From Jiella endophytica (GTDB taxonomy: Bacteria; Pseudomonadota; Alphaproteobacteria; Rhizobiales; Rhizobiaceae): DNA of 64,000 nucleotides. Both the position numbers and the translations under genes were made by a program. Shown here one piece after another: positions 49,401 through 57,822 of the stretch. The notes beneath the pieces were generated by a model. The model had not been told where the DNA came from, did no database searches, and saw only the letters and a program-made list of their open reading frames with translations. Positions within the stretch are counted from its first letter, which is position 1, and every line of letters begins with the position of its first letter. Where the stretch lies: contig NZ_SOZD01000005.1 of NCBI RefSeq assembly GCF_004519335.1, positions 248,001 through 312,000 on the forward strand, read 5' to 3'.

Positions 49401-50108
49401 ATGAACCAGATGACCAAGCCACCTGTCGTTCTGTTCGACGTCGGTTCCTACACGGCGCAGGAGGCAGCGCGTCTTCTGCAAACGCCTGCGCGCAATATCC
49501 GGCGCTGGATGCGCGGCTACGGTCACAGCGTTGATGGTGAGATCCGACAGGTTCCGCCGCTCTGGGATTCGCAACTCCCATCCGCCGAAAACCACGTCGA
49601 AATCGGCTTTCGAGACCTGATCGAGCTTCGCTTCGTCAAAGCGTTCCTCGATGCGGGAATTGGGCTGAAGACTGTGCGTCACTGTCTCGAACACGCGCGA
49701 GAATGCGTCGGCGTCGACCACCCATTCTCAACGCGGCGGTTTCAGATGGACGGCCGGACAATTTGCCTTGAGAGCATCGAGCGATCCGGTGACCGAGAGG
49801 GTTTCCTCGATCTCAAAACGCGGCAATACGAGCTCAAGAAGGTCATCGAGAAAAGCTTCCGGGACCTCGATCTCGACGACACAGTCGTTGCGAGATGGCG
49901 CCCGTTCCAAGGCAAGAGCACGATCGTGATAGATCCGTCGCGATCCTTCGGACAGCCGATTGCAGCAGAGTTTGGTGTGCCGACGGTCGCACTTTCCGAT
50001 GCCGTCAATGCAGAAGGATCGATCGAAAAGGTTTCCGGTCTGTTCGATATCCCCGCGCTGATCGTGCGCGATGCGGTCAAGTTCGAAGAGAGCCTCGAAG
50101 CTGCGTGA
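49401..50108 (+). CDS. DUF433/MerR-like antitoxin (VapB45-like)
   Basis: The 235-residue product begins with a helix-turn-helix region (SYTAQEAARLLQTPARNIRRWMRGY) and then FRDLIELRFVKAFLDAGIGLKTVRHCLEHA. A C-terminal DUF433-like portion (VPTVALSDAVNAEGSIEKVSG and IVRDAVKFEESL) is typical of antitoxins of DUF5615 PIN-like toxins such as VapB45. ATG at 49401 was chosen because the longer frame would start inside the tRNA. It overlaps the toxin gene by 4 bases. Confidence 0.85.
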   Translation: MNQMTKPPVVLFDVGSYTAQEAARLLQTPARNIRRWMRGYGHSVDGEIRQVPPLWDSQLPSAENHVEIGFRDLIELRFVKAFLDAGIGLKTVRHCLEHARECVGVDHPFSTRRFQMDGRTICLESIERSGDREGFLDLKTRQYELKKVIEKSFRDLDLDDTVVARWRPFQGKSTIVIDPSRSFGQPIAAEFGVPTVALSDAVNAEGSIEKVSGLFDIPALIVRDAVKFEESLEAA

Positions 50109-50503
50109 GGATGCTGGTCGACGAGAACCTCTCACCGGCTCTCGCTCGTGCCCTACAGGCGCTCTTCCAGGGTGAACACGAGATCGTTCATCTACGGACG
50201 AAATTCGGCCCCGGCGTGACTGACGTCGAATGGATCTCCGCCTTGAGCTCCGAGGGACGATGGGTGATCCTGTCGGCTGACCGTCGCATCACGAAAAACG
50301 AGCTCGAATACCGGGCCTTCAGGAATTCTCGGCTCGTCGGCTTCTTCCTCTCGAGGGGGCTCTACAAGGCCAAGGTGACGAAGCAGATGGAGCGCATCCT
50401 CTCGCTTTGGGACACGATGGAGAAGCAGGCATCGATCGTGGCGGGTGGCGCGATGTTCGAGCTGCCGATGCGAAGTTCGCTGATCGCCCAGCTCAAACGC
50501 TGA
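50105..50503 (+). CDS. PIN-like toxin, DUF5615 (VapC45-like)
   Basis: The 132-residue product has a PIN-like core: MLVDENLSPALARALQALF at the start, GVTDVEWISALSSEGRWVIL and SADRRITKNELEYRAFRNS, with the acidic residues expected for a metal-dependent ribonuclease. The start is GTG at 50105 (GTGA overlap with the antitoxin) or ATG at 50111. The VapC45 product of Mycobacterium is the characterised model by family. It faces the ACT protein gene tail to tail. Confidence 0.85.
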   Translation: MRMLVDENLSPALARALQALFQGEHEIVHLRTKFGPGVTDVEWISALSSEGRWVILSADRRITKNELEYRAFRNSRLVGFFLSRGLYKAKVTKQMERILSLWDTMEKQASIVAGGAMFELPMRSSLIAQLKR

Positions 50504-50521
50504 GCGTGAAACGCTTTCGGC

Positions 50522-50950
50522 TCATACAGCCGCAACAACGTGCCCGGCGGCGGTGAGCGCTTCGGCCGCGCGGCCGGCATTCTCTGTCTTCACGAACAGA
50601 TAGTCGGTGTCGAAGGTCGAGACGAGGAAGATCCCGATCCCCACCGCTGCCAGCGGTTCGAGCACGGCAGCCGCGATGCCTGTCTCCTCGAAGGCGAAGG
50701 GGCCGACGAACTGGAAGCCGCTCCACCCTGCATCGACGCGGACACCATCAGGCACCCTCCCGGCCTCGCAGAGGATCGAAAGCTCTTCGCCCGTCCGGGA
50801 GATCGAGACGAAGCCTTCGCCGTCTGCCCAGTGCGGGATGGCCGCGTCCGGTCCGAGCCGGCTCACGGCATAGGTTTCTGGAAGGACCCGCAGCGTGATG
50901 CTGACCGGCGGTCTTCCATCTTCCGGCAAATCTCCGGCCGACACCGTCAC
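50522..50950 (-). CDS. ACT-domain protein (ACT_7/CASTOR type)
   Basis: The 142-residue product has two ACT-like halves, with YAVSRLGPDAAIPHW, GFVSISRTGEELSILCE, FAFEETGIAAAVLEPLAAVG and GIFLVSTFDTDYLFVKTEN. Such proteins often bind amino acids and regulate metabolism. The start is GTG at 50950 overlapping the stop of the next gene (GTGA), so it is read with the secreted protein encoded upstream. Its role in the C1 cluster is not evident. Confidence 0.85.
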   Translation of the reverse strand: MTVSAGDLPEDGRPPVSITLRVLPETYAVSRLGPDAAIPHWADGEGFVSISRTGEELSILCEAGRVPDGVRVDAGWSGFQFVGPFAFEETGIAAAVLEPLAAVGIGIFLVSTFDTDYLFVKTENAGRAAEALTAAGHVVAAV

Positions 50951-51753
50951 AGCGCCTGTTCGGCGGCGCGGCCCAGCGCAAAGGCGCGTTGCTCGATCAG
51001 CGTCGGCACCTCGCAGACATAGCTCAGCGACTTGCGGCGCTCGTTGAAGACACGGGTATCCCAGAGCACCCTCTGCCTGGCCTCGTCGAGGGCGGTCGGG
51101 TTTTCGGTCGGATTGTTCTGGCGGGTCGAGACGGTTTTCGCCTCCTCGCGCAGTTTCGCCGCAAGCGCCTTCTGCTTGGCGCCATAGCGCTCGATGCCGC
51201 GCATGATCTGGCCGCGTTCGGAATTGAAACGCGACAGAAGCACCGCGACGAAGGCGGTGGCCTGCTTTTCGCGCTCTGCCTCTGGCAGACCGCTCAGATA
51301 GTCCTTCACCGCGGCTTCCGCCTCGGAGAGCGGCGTGCGCCGCGCCGCCACCTGGTCGACGAGCCGGCGCAGTTCTTCGCCCGGATCGACCTCGGCGGCC
51401 TCCGGCAGCGGTGGTCCGGCCCAGATCTGCCCGGCCGAAATCTGCTCGACCCGTCGCTGGATGCAGGGCCAGTCGGTGGTCGCGGGGGCCGGGGCCTTGG
51501 CGAAGGCCATCGGGTTCTTCGTACCGCCGGTCTTGCCCTCGGCGGGCGGCGCGCCTGCGGAGGGGGCATTGCCGGTGCCGGCCGGCGCGTTGGTCGGCGC
51601 CGGGCCGGGCAGCACGAAGCCCTTCGGGATCGGCTTGGACGTGGCGCCATCCTGGGCGAAAGCGAGGCTTACCGGCGCAAATGCGCTGAGCGCCACGATC
51701 ACGCCCGCGGTCACCCAGCGGTTCGCCCGTCTGACGACAAATTCTTTCGCCAT
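50947..51753 (-). CDS. Secreted proline/alanine-rich protein of unknown function
   Basis: The 268-residue product has a signal peptide (WVTAGVIVALSAFAPVSLAFA, cleaved about residue 33), a low-complexity linker rich in Pro, Ala and Gly (about 34-95) and a helical domain beginning DWPCIQRRVEQISAGQIW, with cysteines in DWPC and LSYVCEV that may form a disulfide. I do not recognise a characterised family. It lies between the ABC exporter and the ACT gene on the same strand and so may belong to the PQQ-dehydrogenase support set. Confidence 0.7.
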   Translation of the reverse strand: MAKEFVVRRANRWVTAGVIVALSAFAPVSLAFAQDGATSKPIPKGFVLPGPAPTNAPAGTGNAPSAGAPPAEGKTGGTKNPMAFAKAPAPATTDWPCIQRRVEQISAGQIWAGPPLPEAAEVDPGEELRRLVDQVAARRTPLSEAEAAVKDYLSGLPEAEREKQATAFVAVLLSRFNSERGQIMRGIERYGAKQKALAAKLREEAKTVSTRQNNPTENPTALDEARQRVLWDTRVFNERRKSLSYVCEVPTLIEQRAFALGRAAEQAL

Positions 51754-51793
51754 GAGTTTTCCTCCCGTATTTTCCTGACGCTTTCTCCCGGCG

Positions 51794-52639
51794 TCACTGC
51801 CGCTTGCGGCTGATCAGCCCGCGCGCCGGATCGTAAGCGATGATCGCCCCGCCGAGAAACACCACCGTGCAGCCAAGGACGATCGCCAACGCCTGAAGGT
51901 TCAGCTCCCGGTAGAGGGCGAAACGCACGAGCTCCACCGCGTGGGTGAACGGATTGACCTGGCAGATCCGGTAGAGCAGCGGGCTCGACTCCTGCACCCG
52001 CCAGAGCGGATAGAGCGCCGAGGAAGCGAAATACATCGGGAAGATCACGAAATTCATCACCCCGGCGAAATTCTCCAGCTGCTGGACGAGCGAGGACAGG
52101 AGCATGCCGAGCGCGCCGAGCATCAGCCCGGCCAGCAGGATCGCCGGCAGCGCGTAGAGATAGCCCTGCCAGTCGGGCCGCACTTCCCAGAACCAGGCGA
52201 TGGCGAGGAAGACATAGACCTGGACGACGCCGACGGCGACACCGGCGCAGAGCTTCGAGACGAGCAGGAACCAGCGCGGCAGCGGCGAGACGAGCAGCGT
52301 CTTCATCGTCCCCGTCTCGCGGTCGTAGACCATCGACAGCGACGACTGCATGCCGTTGAAGAGCAGGATCATGCCGATCAACCCGGGCGCGATGTAGACC
52401 TCGTAGAGGACATAGGTCTGGTAGGGCGGGATGATCGAGACGCCGAGCACCTGGCGAAAGCCGGCGGCGAAGATGAACAGCCAGAGCAGCGGGCGCACCA
52501 GCGCCGAGACGAAGCGTTCGCGCTGATGGATGAAGCGCAGCGCCTCGCGCCAGGCGATGCCGCCGGAACAGACCAGATAGGCCGAGAGCGGAAAGCCGCG
52601 GCGCACCGGCGTGGCAGTCTGGATCGTCGCTTCGCTCAT
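51794..52639 (-). CDS. ABC-2 type permease of the PQQ alcohol dehydrogenase-associated transporter
   Basis: The 281-residue product has about six helices and the ABC-2 pattern: RFVSALVRPLLWLFIFAAGF, GLIGMILLFNGMQSSLSMVYDRETGTMKTL and PMYFASSALYPLW. It fits the permease found with PQQ-dependent alcohol oxidation genes (TIGR03861-like). The substrate is unknown. Its start overlaps the ATPase stop by one base. Confidence 0.88.
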   Translation of the reverse strand: MSEATIQTATPVRRGFPLSAYLVCSGGIAWREALRFIHQRERFVSALVRPLLWLFIFAAGFRQVLGVSIIPPYQTYVLYEVYIAPGLIGMILLFNGMQSSLSMVYDRETGTMKTLLVSPLPRWFLLVSKLCAGVAVGVVQVYVFLAIAWFWEVRPDWQGYLYALPAILLAGLMLGALGMLLSSLVQQLENFAGVMNFVIFPMYFASSALYPLWRVQESSPLLYRICQVNPFTHAVELVRFALYRELNLQALAIVLGCTVVFLGGAIIAYDPARGLISRKRQ

Positions 52640-53469
52640 CAGGCCACTCCCTCCGGCTGAGCGGCCTTGGCGCGCACGCCCGTCAGCCGGGTGAAGGCGT
52701 CGCCGATCGAGCGGGCGCCCTGTGCGGCGACGATGTCGGGCACGAAGCCTTCGGCGAGCACCTCTCCCTGATGCAGCACGACGACCCGGTCGCCGGCGTC
52801 GATCTCATCGATCAGATGCGTCGCCCAGAGGACGCTGACGCCCTCCTCATGCACAAGCCGCCTCACTTCGGAAAGGATCGCGGCGCGCGAGCGGACGTCG
52901 AGGCCGACGGTCGGCTCGTCAAGCAGGATGAGGCGTGGCCGGTGCATGAAGGCGCGGACGATCTCGATGCTGCGAAGCTGGCCGCCGGACAGGTTGCGGG
53001 CCTTCTCTTTCAGCCTCGAACGCAGCTCCGATGTCGCAAGAATCTCGCCGATGCGGGTTTTCGCCGCCGATGCCGGCAGGCCGTGCAGGGCAGCGTGGTA
53101 GATGAGGTTCTGGCTGATCGACAGGTCGAGATCGAGGGTTCTAGCCTGGAAGACGACGCCGAGCCGGCGCAGCGCCTCGCCAGGATCTTTGGACAGGTCG
53201 AAGCCGAGAATCCGGATGGCGCCGTGCCGGACGTTGAACAGCCGGGTGATCAGCGAGAACAGCGTCGACTTGCCGGCACCGTTCGGCCCGAGGAGGGCGG
53301 TGAAGGAGCCCTGCGGCACCGTGAAGGAGACATCGTTCAGCGCCTTGCGCTGGCCATAGGAATGGCTGACCCGCTCGACGGCGAGTGCCGGGAGGTCGTC
53401 CGCCGGATGGGGGCCGTTCAGCTTGCCGTCCTGCATTGCCGCTTTCGCTCTTTCAGGCGCCTCTGCCAT
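52639..53469 (-). CDS. ABC transporter ATPase of the PQQ-associated system
   Basis: The 276-residue product has Walker A GPNGAGKST, the signature NLSGGQLRSIEIVRAFMH, Walker B RLILLDEPTVGLD and the H-loop in WATHLID. It fits the ATPase partner TIGR03864-like of the permease encoded next. ATG at 53469 gives a short leader before DLPALAVERVSHSYG. It sits downstream of the aspartate-rich secreted protein gene. Confidence 0.92.
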   Translation of the reverse strand: MAEAPERAKAAMQDGKLNGPHPADDLPALAVERVSHSYGQRKALNDVSFTVPQGSFTALLGPNGAGKSTLFSLITRLFNVRHGAIRILGFDLSKDPGEALRRLGVVFQARTLDLDLSISQNLIYHAALHGLPASAAKTRIGEILATSELRSRLKEKARNLSGGQLRSIEIVRAFMHRPRLILLDEPTVGLDVRSRAAILSEVRRLVHEEGVSVLWATHLIDEIDAGDRVVVLHQGEVLAEGFVPDIVAAQGARSIGDAFTRLTGVRAKAAQPEGVA

Positions 53470-53548
53470 GGAACAGATAGGGCAGTCGCGCGAAACGGCC
53501 GAGGCCGCGGAGACAGCCGCGGCCTCGGCCGGTGTTCGGATATTGTGG

Positions 53549-54181
53549 TCACTGGACGACGGTGATCGTCCCTTCCATCACGTGATCCTCGTCGAGGCCG
53601 CCGACCTTCCATTCGTAGCGGCCGGGGCGCACGGTCTGGAACTGGACGGTGATCGTGCCGTGGGAGTCGTATTCGAGCCAGGCCGGGGCGCCGGCCATGT
53701 GCACCTCGAGATCGTCGATGACGATCTGGTTCATCCAGACGTTCCGGAAGAAGTCCGGCGCGTTGAACTTGTACTCGATGTCACCCTCGGACTTGATGTC
53801 CCAGCGATAGGCCTGGCCGGCCCTGAGATAGAAGTCCTTGTGGTTGGTCTTGAAGGCGTCGCCGCCGACGCCGAGGATCAGCGGCGTGACGATCTGCGAG
53901 GTCAGGCTCTTCTTCGGCAGGCCGAGCATGTCGCCGTTGAGCGCCGCGGCGGGCATCAGCTCCGACCCCGGCGGAACCTTCAGCCCGTCGGCTGCGGGCA
54001 CCAAGCTGGCACTCTGGCTGGCACCGTCGCTATCGTCGTCGTCATCAGCCTTGGTGGTGGCGGCGCCGGCCGCCGGCTTGTCATCGTCGTCGTCCGCCTG
54101 GGCGAAGGCGGGGCCGGCCGGCGCGGCAAGGAGGCCGAGGCCGAAGAGCGCCGCCATCAGTGCGAGCCAGGGTGATTTCAT
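53549..54181 (-). CDS. Secreted protein with aspartate-rich segments and a cupredoxin-like domain
   Basis: The 210-residue product has a signal peptide (MKSPWLALMAALFGLGLLAA, cleaved after PAFA about residue 27). Two runs of five aspartates (ADDDDDKP and ADDDDDSDG) follow within 25 residues, then a beta-rich domain: DFYLRAGQAYRWDIKSEGD, FFRNVWMNQIVIDDLEVHMAG, GTITVQFQTVRPGRYEWKVG and DEDHVMEGTITVVQ, similar in outline to cupredoxins. Aspartate runs may bind calcium or lanthanide, which are cofactors of PQQ dehydrogenases; this is speculation. It lies between the beta-propeller and ABC genes. Confidence 0.8.
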   Translation of the reverse strand: MKSPWLALMAALFGLGLLAAPAGPAFAQADDDDDKPAAGAATTKADDDDDSDGASQSASLVPAADGLKVPPGSELMPAAALNGDMLGLPKKSLTSQIVTPLILGVGGDAFKTNHKDFYLRAGQAYRWDIKSEGDIEYKFNAPDFFRNVWMNQIVIDDLEVHMAGAPAWLEYDSHGTITVQFQTVRPGRYEWKVGGLDEDHVMEGTITVVQ

Positions 54182-54223
54182 GATGTCAGTCCTCCCGAAT
54201 TGCCTGCGATTTTCGAATGCCGC

Positions 54224-55198
54224 TCACTTCGGCGTCACGGCGACGCCCCATGGCTGCTGGCCGACCTGGACCGACTTGATCACCTCGTCGTCCTCGACGT
54301 CGATGATCGAGATGTCGTTGGAGAGGCCGTTGGTGGTGAAGAGGTATTTCTGGTCCGGCGAGAAGGCGAGCTGCCAGACCCGCTGGCCGACGAGGAGATA
54401 GTCCTCCACCTCGTAGGTCGCGGTATCGACCACCGCGACGCGATTGGCGGGGCCGAGCGCGACATAGGCCTTCTTGCCGTCGTCCGTGATGCGGATGCCC
54501 ACCGGCTGGATCGCCTCGGAGCGGATGCCGGGGATCTCGAAGCTGATCTTGTGGGTGATTTCCTTGGTCGCCGCGTCGATCACCGAGACCGTGCCGCCAA
54601 TCTCCGCCGAAACCCAGATTTCCGAACCGTCCTTCTTGTACTGGGCAAAGCGCGGCCGGGAATCGACGAGGACGTTGGCGGTGATCTGCTGGCTGTCGCG
54701 ATCGATGAAATGCGCCATGTTCGTCGTCTCGGACGTGTTGACGATCGTCTGGCCGTCCGGCGAGACGCCCATGCCTTCCGGTTCCACGCCGACCGGAATC
54801 TCGGCAAGGCGCCCGCCGGTCTTCAGGTCGATGACGGTGACGAGGTTGTCGTCCTCGTTGGCGGCATAGAGCTGGTCGCCGTTGGGAGACAGCGTCAGGA
54901 GTTCGGGATCGGGGCCGGAGGGAAGCGTCCGTTTGAAGGCGTGGGTCTTCGTGTCGAATTCCTTGATGATGTCGTCGTCGCTGGTGCAGACGTAGAGCGA
55001 GGCGCCGTCCGGGCTGACGGCGATGCCGCGTGGCCGCTGACCGACCTTGAAGGTGTCGATGACGGAGAACTCCTTCTCCGAGTCGAGCACGGTGACGTCG
55101 TTGCCCTTCTCGTTCGAGACGAAGATCTTGTAGGCGAAGGCCGGGCTCGCGGGCAGCATGAGCGCCGCGGCAAGGGCCGCCAGTGACAGTCGTTTCAA
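54224..55198 (-). CDS. PQQ-dependent catabolism-associated beta-propeller protein (TIGR03866-like)
   Basis: The 324-residue secreted product has a signal peptide (KRLSLAALAAALMLPASPAFA) and about seven YVTN-type repeats: YKIFVSNEKGNDVTVLDS, RGIAVSPDGASLYVCTS, LTLSPNGDQLYAANEDDNLVTV, GMGVSPDGQTIVNTSETTN and others. TIGR03866-type propellers accompany PQQ alcohol dehydrogenase clusters. I chose TTG at 55198 because a GGAGGA lies 7 bases before it; the ATG at 55204 would be too close to that site. The TTG overlaps a stop codon upstream (TTGA). Confidence 0.9.
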   Translation of the reverse strand: MKRLSLAALAAALMLPASPAFAYKIFVSNEKGNDVTVLDSEKEFSVIDTFKVGQRPRGIAVSPDGASLYVCTSDDDIIKEFDTKTHAFKRTLPSGPDPELLTLSPNGDQLYAANEDDNLVTVIDLKTGGRLAEIPVGVEPEGMGVSPDGQTIVNTSETTNMAHFIDRDSQQITANVLVDSRPRFAQYKKDGSEIWVSAEIGGTVSVIDAATKEITHKISFEIPGIRSEAIQPVGIRITDDGKKAYVALGPANRVAVVDTATYEVEDYLLVGQRVWQLAFSPDQKYLFTTNGLSNDISIIDVEDDEVIKSVQVGQQPWGVAVTPK

Positions 55199-55494
55199 TA
55201 CCATTCCTCCCTGAGCCGGACCCGGCCATCGCCGGCATCGTCCGGCCCCTTCATGCGCCATCGCGCATCGCCCGTCGACCGCGTCGATCCTACGGCGCCG
55301 CTCAGCTCGATCCCGGACCGGCCGGTCACGCCCGGCGAACAGGGGCACATGGACCCTGGCGCGCGTGTCGTCGAAGCGAGCCTCCCGTCTCGCCTGGCGG
55401 TGCCCGGCGCCCCCCGGGACCTGTCCTTGGGAGCGACAAGCCCCGAGGAGCACCAGCGTCCAAACTGGTAGCTTATGAAATCGCCACCCGGCAA
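55195..55494 (-). other. Doubtful small frame in the 330-base gap before the beta-propeller
   Basis: The gap between the response regulator and the propeller holds one open frame of 99 codons, starting TTG at 55494, whose stop overlaps the propeller start (TTGA). The product is rich in Gly, Arg, Ser and Thr and matches nothing known. In a second frame LPVWTLVLLGACRSQGQV looks like a lipoprotein signal. The combination suggests a frameshifted or degraded lipoprotein gene, or chance. No promoter was identified with confidence. Confidence 0.3.
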
Positions 55495-55524
55495 CGGGAC
55501 AACTTCCCGGAAACCGGCGGCCGA

Positions 55525-56160
55525 TCAGTCGCCGCTGTCGAGCATCCTGCCGCCCTTGGTCTCGAGGGCAAAGCGCACGAGATCGGAGGTGCGCTCGACG
55601 CCGAGCTTCTCCTTCATCCGGGTCGAGGTGTTGGCGACGGTCTTGTAGGCGACACCGAGCCCGTCGGCGATTTCTGACAGGCTCTTGCCGTCGCCGAGCA
55701 TGTGGAGGATCTGCAACTCCCGCCGGGTGAGATCGCCGACGCCGGTCTCCCGCGTCGCATGGTCCTTCATCAGCGCCGCGGTTTCGCTGTCGACATAGGG
55801 CTCGCCTGCGACAGCTTTCTCGACCGCCACCAGCAGCTCGTCCGACGGCGCGCTCTTGGAGACGTAGCCGAGGGCGCCGTCGCGCCTGGCCGAAACGGCA
55901 TAGACGACGTCGGAATACATCGAGAAGACGACGATCCGCGCCTTCGGATCGTCGGCCCGCAGCCGGCGCAGCACGTCGAGCCCGCTGCCGTTCTTGAGGT
56001 TGATGTCGAGGATGGTGACGTCCGGCCGCATGTTGCGGAATTCGCGCAGCGCATCGGAGGGGCTCTCGGCCTCGCCGATCTCGGTCACCGGGATGGTCTC
56101 CACCAGCCGTCTGATGCCATCCCGGACGACCTTGTGGTCGTCGACGATCAACAGTTTCAT
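55525..56160 (-). CDS. LuxR/NarL-family response regulator
   Basis: The 211-residue product has a receiver domain (LLIVDDHKVVRDGIRRLVE; phosphorylatable aspartate in DVTILDINLKNGSGLD; lysine in VSKSAPSDEL) and a C-terminal LuxR-type helix-turn-helix (LTRRELQILHMLGDGKSLSE, then IADGLGVAYKTVANTSTRMK). It overlaps the sensor kinase gene by 4 bases and resembles regulators of PQQ alcohol oxidation (ExaE/AgmR-like). Likely targets are the neighbouring cluster and the unseen dehydrogenase. Confidence 0.93.
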   Translation of the reverse strand: MKLLIVDDHKVVRDGIRRLVETIPVTEIGEAESPSDALREFRNMRPDVTILDINLKNGSGLDVLRRLRADDPKARIVVFSMYSDVVYAVSARRDGALGYVSKSAPSDELLVAVEKAVAGEPYVDSETAALMKDHATRETGVGDLTRRELQILHMLGDGKSLSEIADGLGVAYKTVANTSTRMKEKLGVERTSDLVRFALETKGGRMLDSGD

Positions 56161-57572
56161 CGTCCGTCCTTCGCTGCGGCCATGGCGTTCGCCGCCGCCG
56201 TTTCGTCGAGTCCCAGTCTATCCTCGCGGCGAGGAGGCTCGGCAAGGCTGCGCCCGCCGAGCGGCACCGCGCCGCTCACCCGGACGCCCCGCGGCGTCTT
56301 CGTCTCCTCGACAATCATCGTGCCGCCGGCCGCCTCGATCCGCTCGCCCATGCCGACCAGGCCGAAGCCGCCGTCGCCTCGCGGCCGGGTGAAGCCGCCG
56401 CCATCGTCGATGATCGTGAAGTTCAGCCGTCCGGGATGCTCCGCAACCTCGACGGCGATCCTCGACGGATCGCCGTGGCGCAGCGCATTGGTGACGGCCT
56501 CCCGGACGGCGCGATGGACCAGCGTCTCGATGGTCGCGCCGAATTCGCCGTCGGCAAGGGTGAGGTCGAATTCGACGTCCGGGTGGCGTGGCTGAAGATC
56601 GGCGACCATCTCCTCGATCGCCCCCTTCAGCCCGAGGCCGGACGTCGCGCCGGGCCTGAGATTGCCGAGGATCCGCTTCAGCTCCCGCCGCGCCTCGTGA
56701 GCCGCGGCGGCAATCGCCCCGGCACGCTCCGCGATGATCTCCTTGCGGGGCGATCCGTCAGCCGCCGCGCGCCTGATGCTCGAGGCATCGACGTCGATGG
56801 CGAAGAGCAGCGGGCCGACATCGTCGTGAAGATCGCGGGCGAGTTCCGCCCGTTCCTCGTCCTCGAGATGGAGAAGCCGGTCGGAAAGCCGCCGGTTGCG
56901 GTCCGAGATCGCGGCGAGGCGCTCGGTCATCGCATTGAGGCCGCCGGCGAGCTCCCGCATTTCCGGCGGGCCCTCAGGTGCGACCTTGGCCGAATAGTCG
57001 CCGTCGCCGATCCGGGAAAACGATGCATGGATCGCGTCGAGCGGCTTCAGCGCCCGATCCGCCACCACCCAGACCGCCCCGAAGGCGATCAGCAGGAACA
57101 GGACGAGAAGGCCGAGAACGATCAGAAGGTCGAGCCAGGCGTCGGCAAGTTCGTTGCGCGGATCGACGATGACCGCGACGGAGGTGATCGGGGCCGAGGC
57201 CGCCGTCAGCGGCATGACGACAGTCGAGGGATCGGGAGCGAGAAGCTTCACGAACCATTCCGGCAGCAGGCCGGACTCCTTCGCCATGACCGATTCGTCA
57301 CGGATGACGCCGACGGAATCGATGAGGATGACCTTCACCCGCCGGTCGCCGTTGAAGGTGCGCACGAAGCCGGCGAGCTTTCCCCGGACGTCGCGCGAGG
57401 CCGGAAGCTCGGCGACCATCTGGGCGACGCGGTTGGTGGCGACGCTGCGTGCTGCCTGAAGCTCGGTGGCGATGGTGTCGCGTGCCTGGAAGAAGGTGAG
57501 GACCGCGCCGATGACAAGGATCGCGACGAAGGCGATCGTCAGTGTCAGGGCAAGGCGGGCCTTCAGCGACAT
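56157..57572 (-). CDS. Sensor histidine kinase (HisKA_3 type), partner of the response regulator
   Basis: The 471-residue product has two helices (TIAFVAILVIGAVLTFF and LLIVLGLLVLFLLIAFGAV) around a periplasmic domain of about 130 residues, a HAMP segment, the H-box ELARDLHDDVGPLLFAIDV and a HATPase domain (REAVTNALRHGDPS, DDGGGFTRPRGDGGFGLVGM). ATG at 57572 gives the natural start of the first helix; the longer frame has an unconserved leader. It should sense a C1 alcohol, metal or redox signal. Confidence 0.92.
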   Translation of the reverse strand: MSLKARLALTLTIAFVAILVIGAVLTFFQARDTIATELQAARSVATNRVAQMVAELPASRDVRGKLAGFVRTFNGDRRVKVILIDSVGVIRDESVMAKESGLLPEWFVKLLAPDPSTVVMPLTAASAPITSVAVIVDPRNELADAWLDLLIVLGLLVLFLLIAFGAVWVVADRALKPLDAIHASFSRIGDGDYSAKVAPEGPPEMRELAGGLNAMTERLAAISDRNRRLSDRLLHLEDEERAELARDLHDDVGPLLFAIDVDASSIRRAAADGSPRKEIIAERAGAIAAAAHEARRELKRILGNLRPGATSGLGLKGAIEEMVADLQPRHPDVEFDLTLADGEFGATIETLVHRAVREAVTNALRHGDPSRIAVEVAEHPGRLNFTIIDDGGGFTRPRGDGGFGLVGMGERIEAAGGTMIVEETKTPRGVRVSGAVPLGGRSLAEPPRREDRLGLDETAAANAMAAAKDGR

Positions 57573-57822
57573 GGGACTGGCCGCCCGGCGGCAGCGCCAC
57601 TCGCTGGCCTTCCCTGCCGGGACGCTCGCTGGTGAAGGTTGAGACGCATGGTGGGTCCGCATCCGACTGCAGCCGAAATGTCCGCACATCGTTGCAGGCT
57701 TGCGGCTGCGGCCGTCAACGCCTCGCCGTCCTTGGAGCGGTATCCGGGAGCGACGAGGCCGCGAGGCGCTCCGATGTCATGGCTTGCCGGTGAACCGAGC
57801 GAAACTGGATCGCGTTCGGGCG

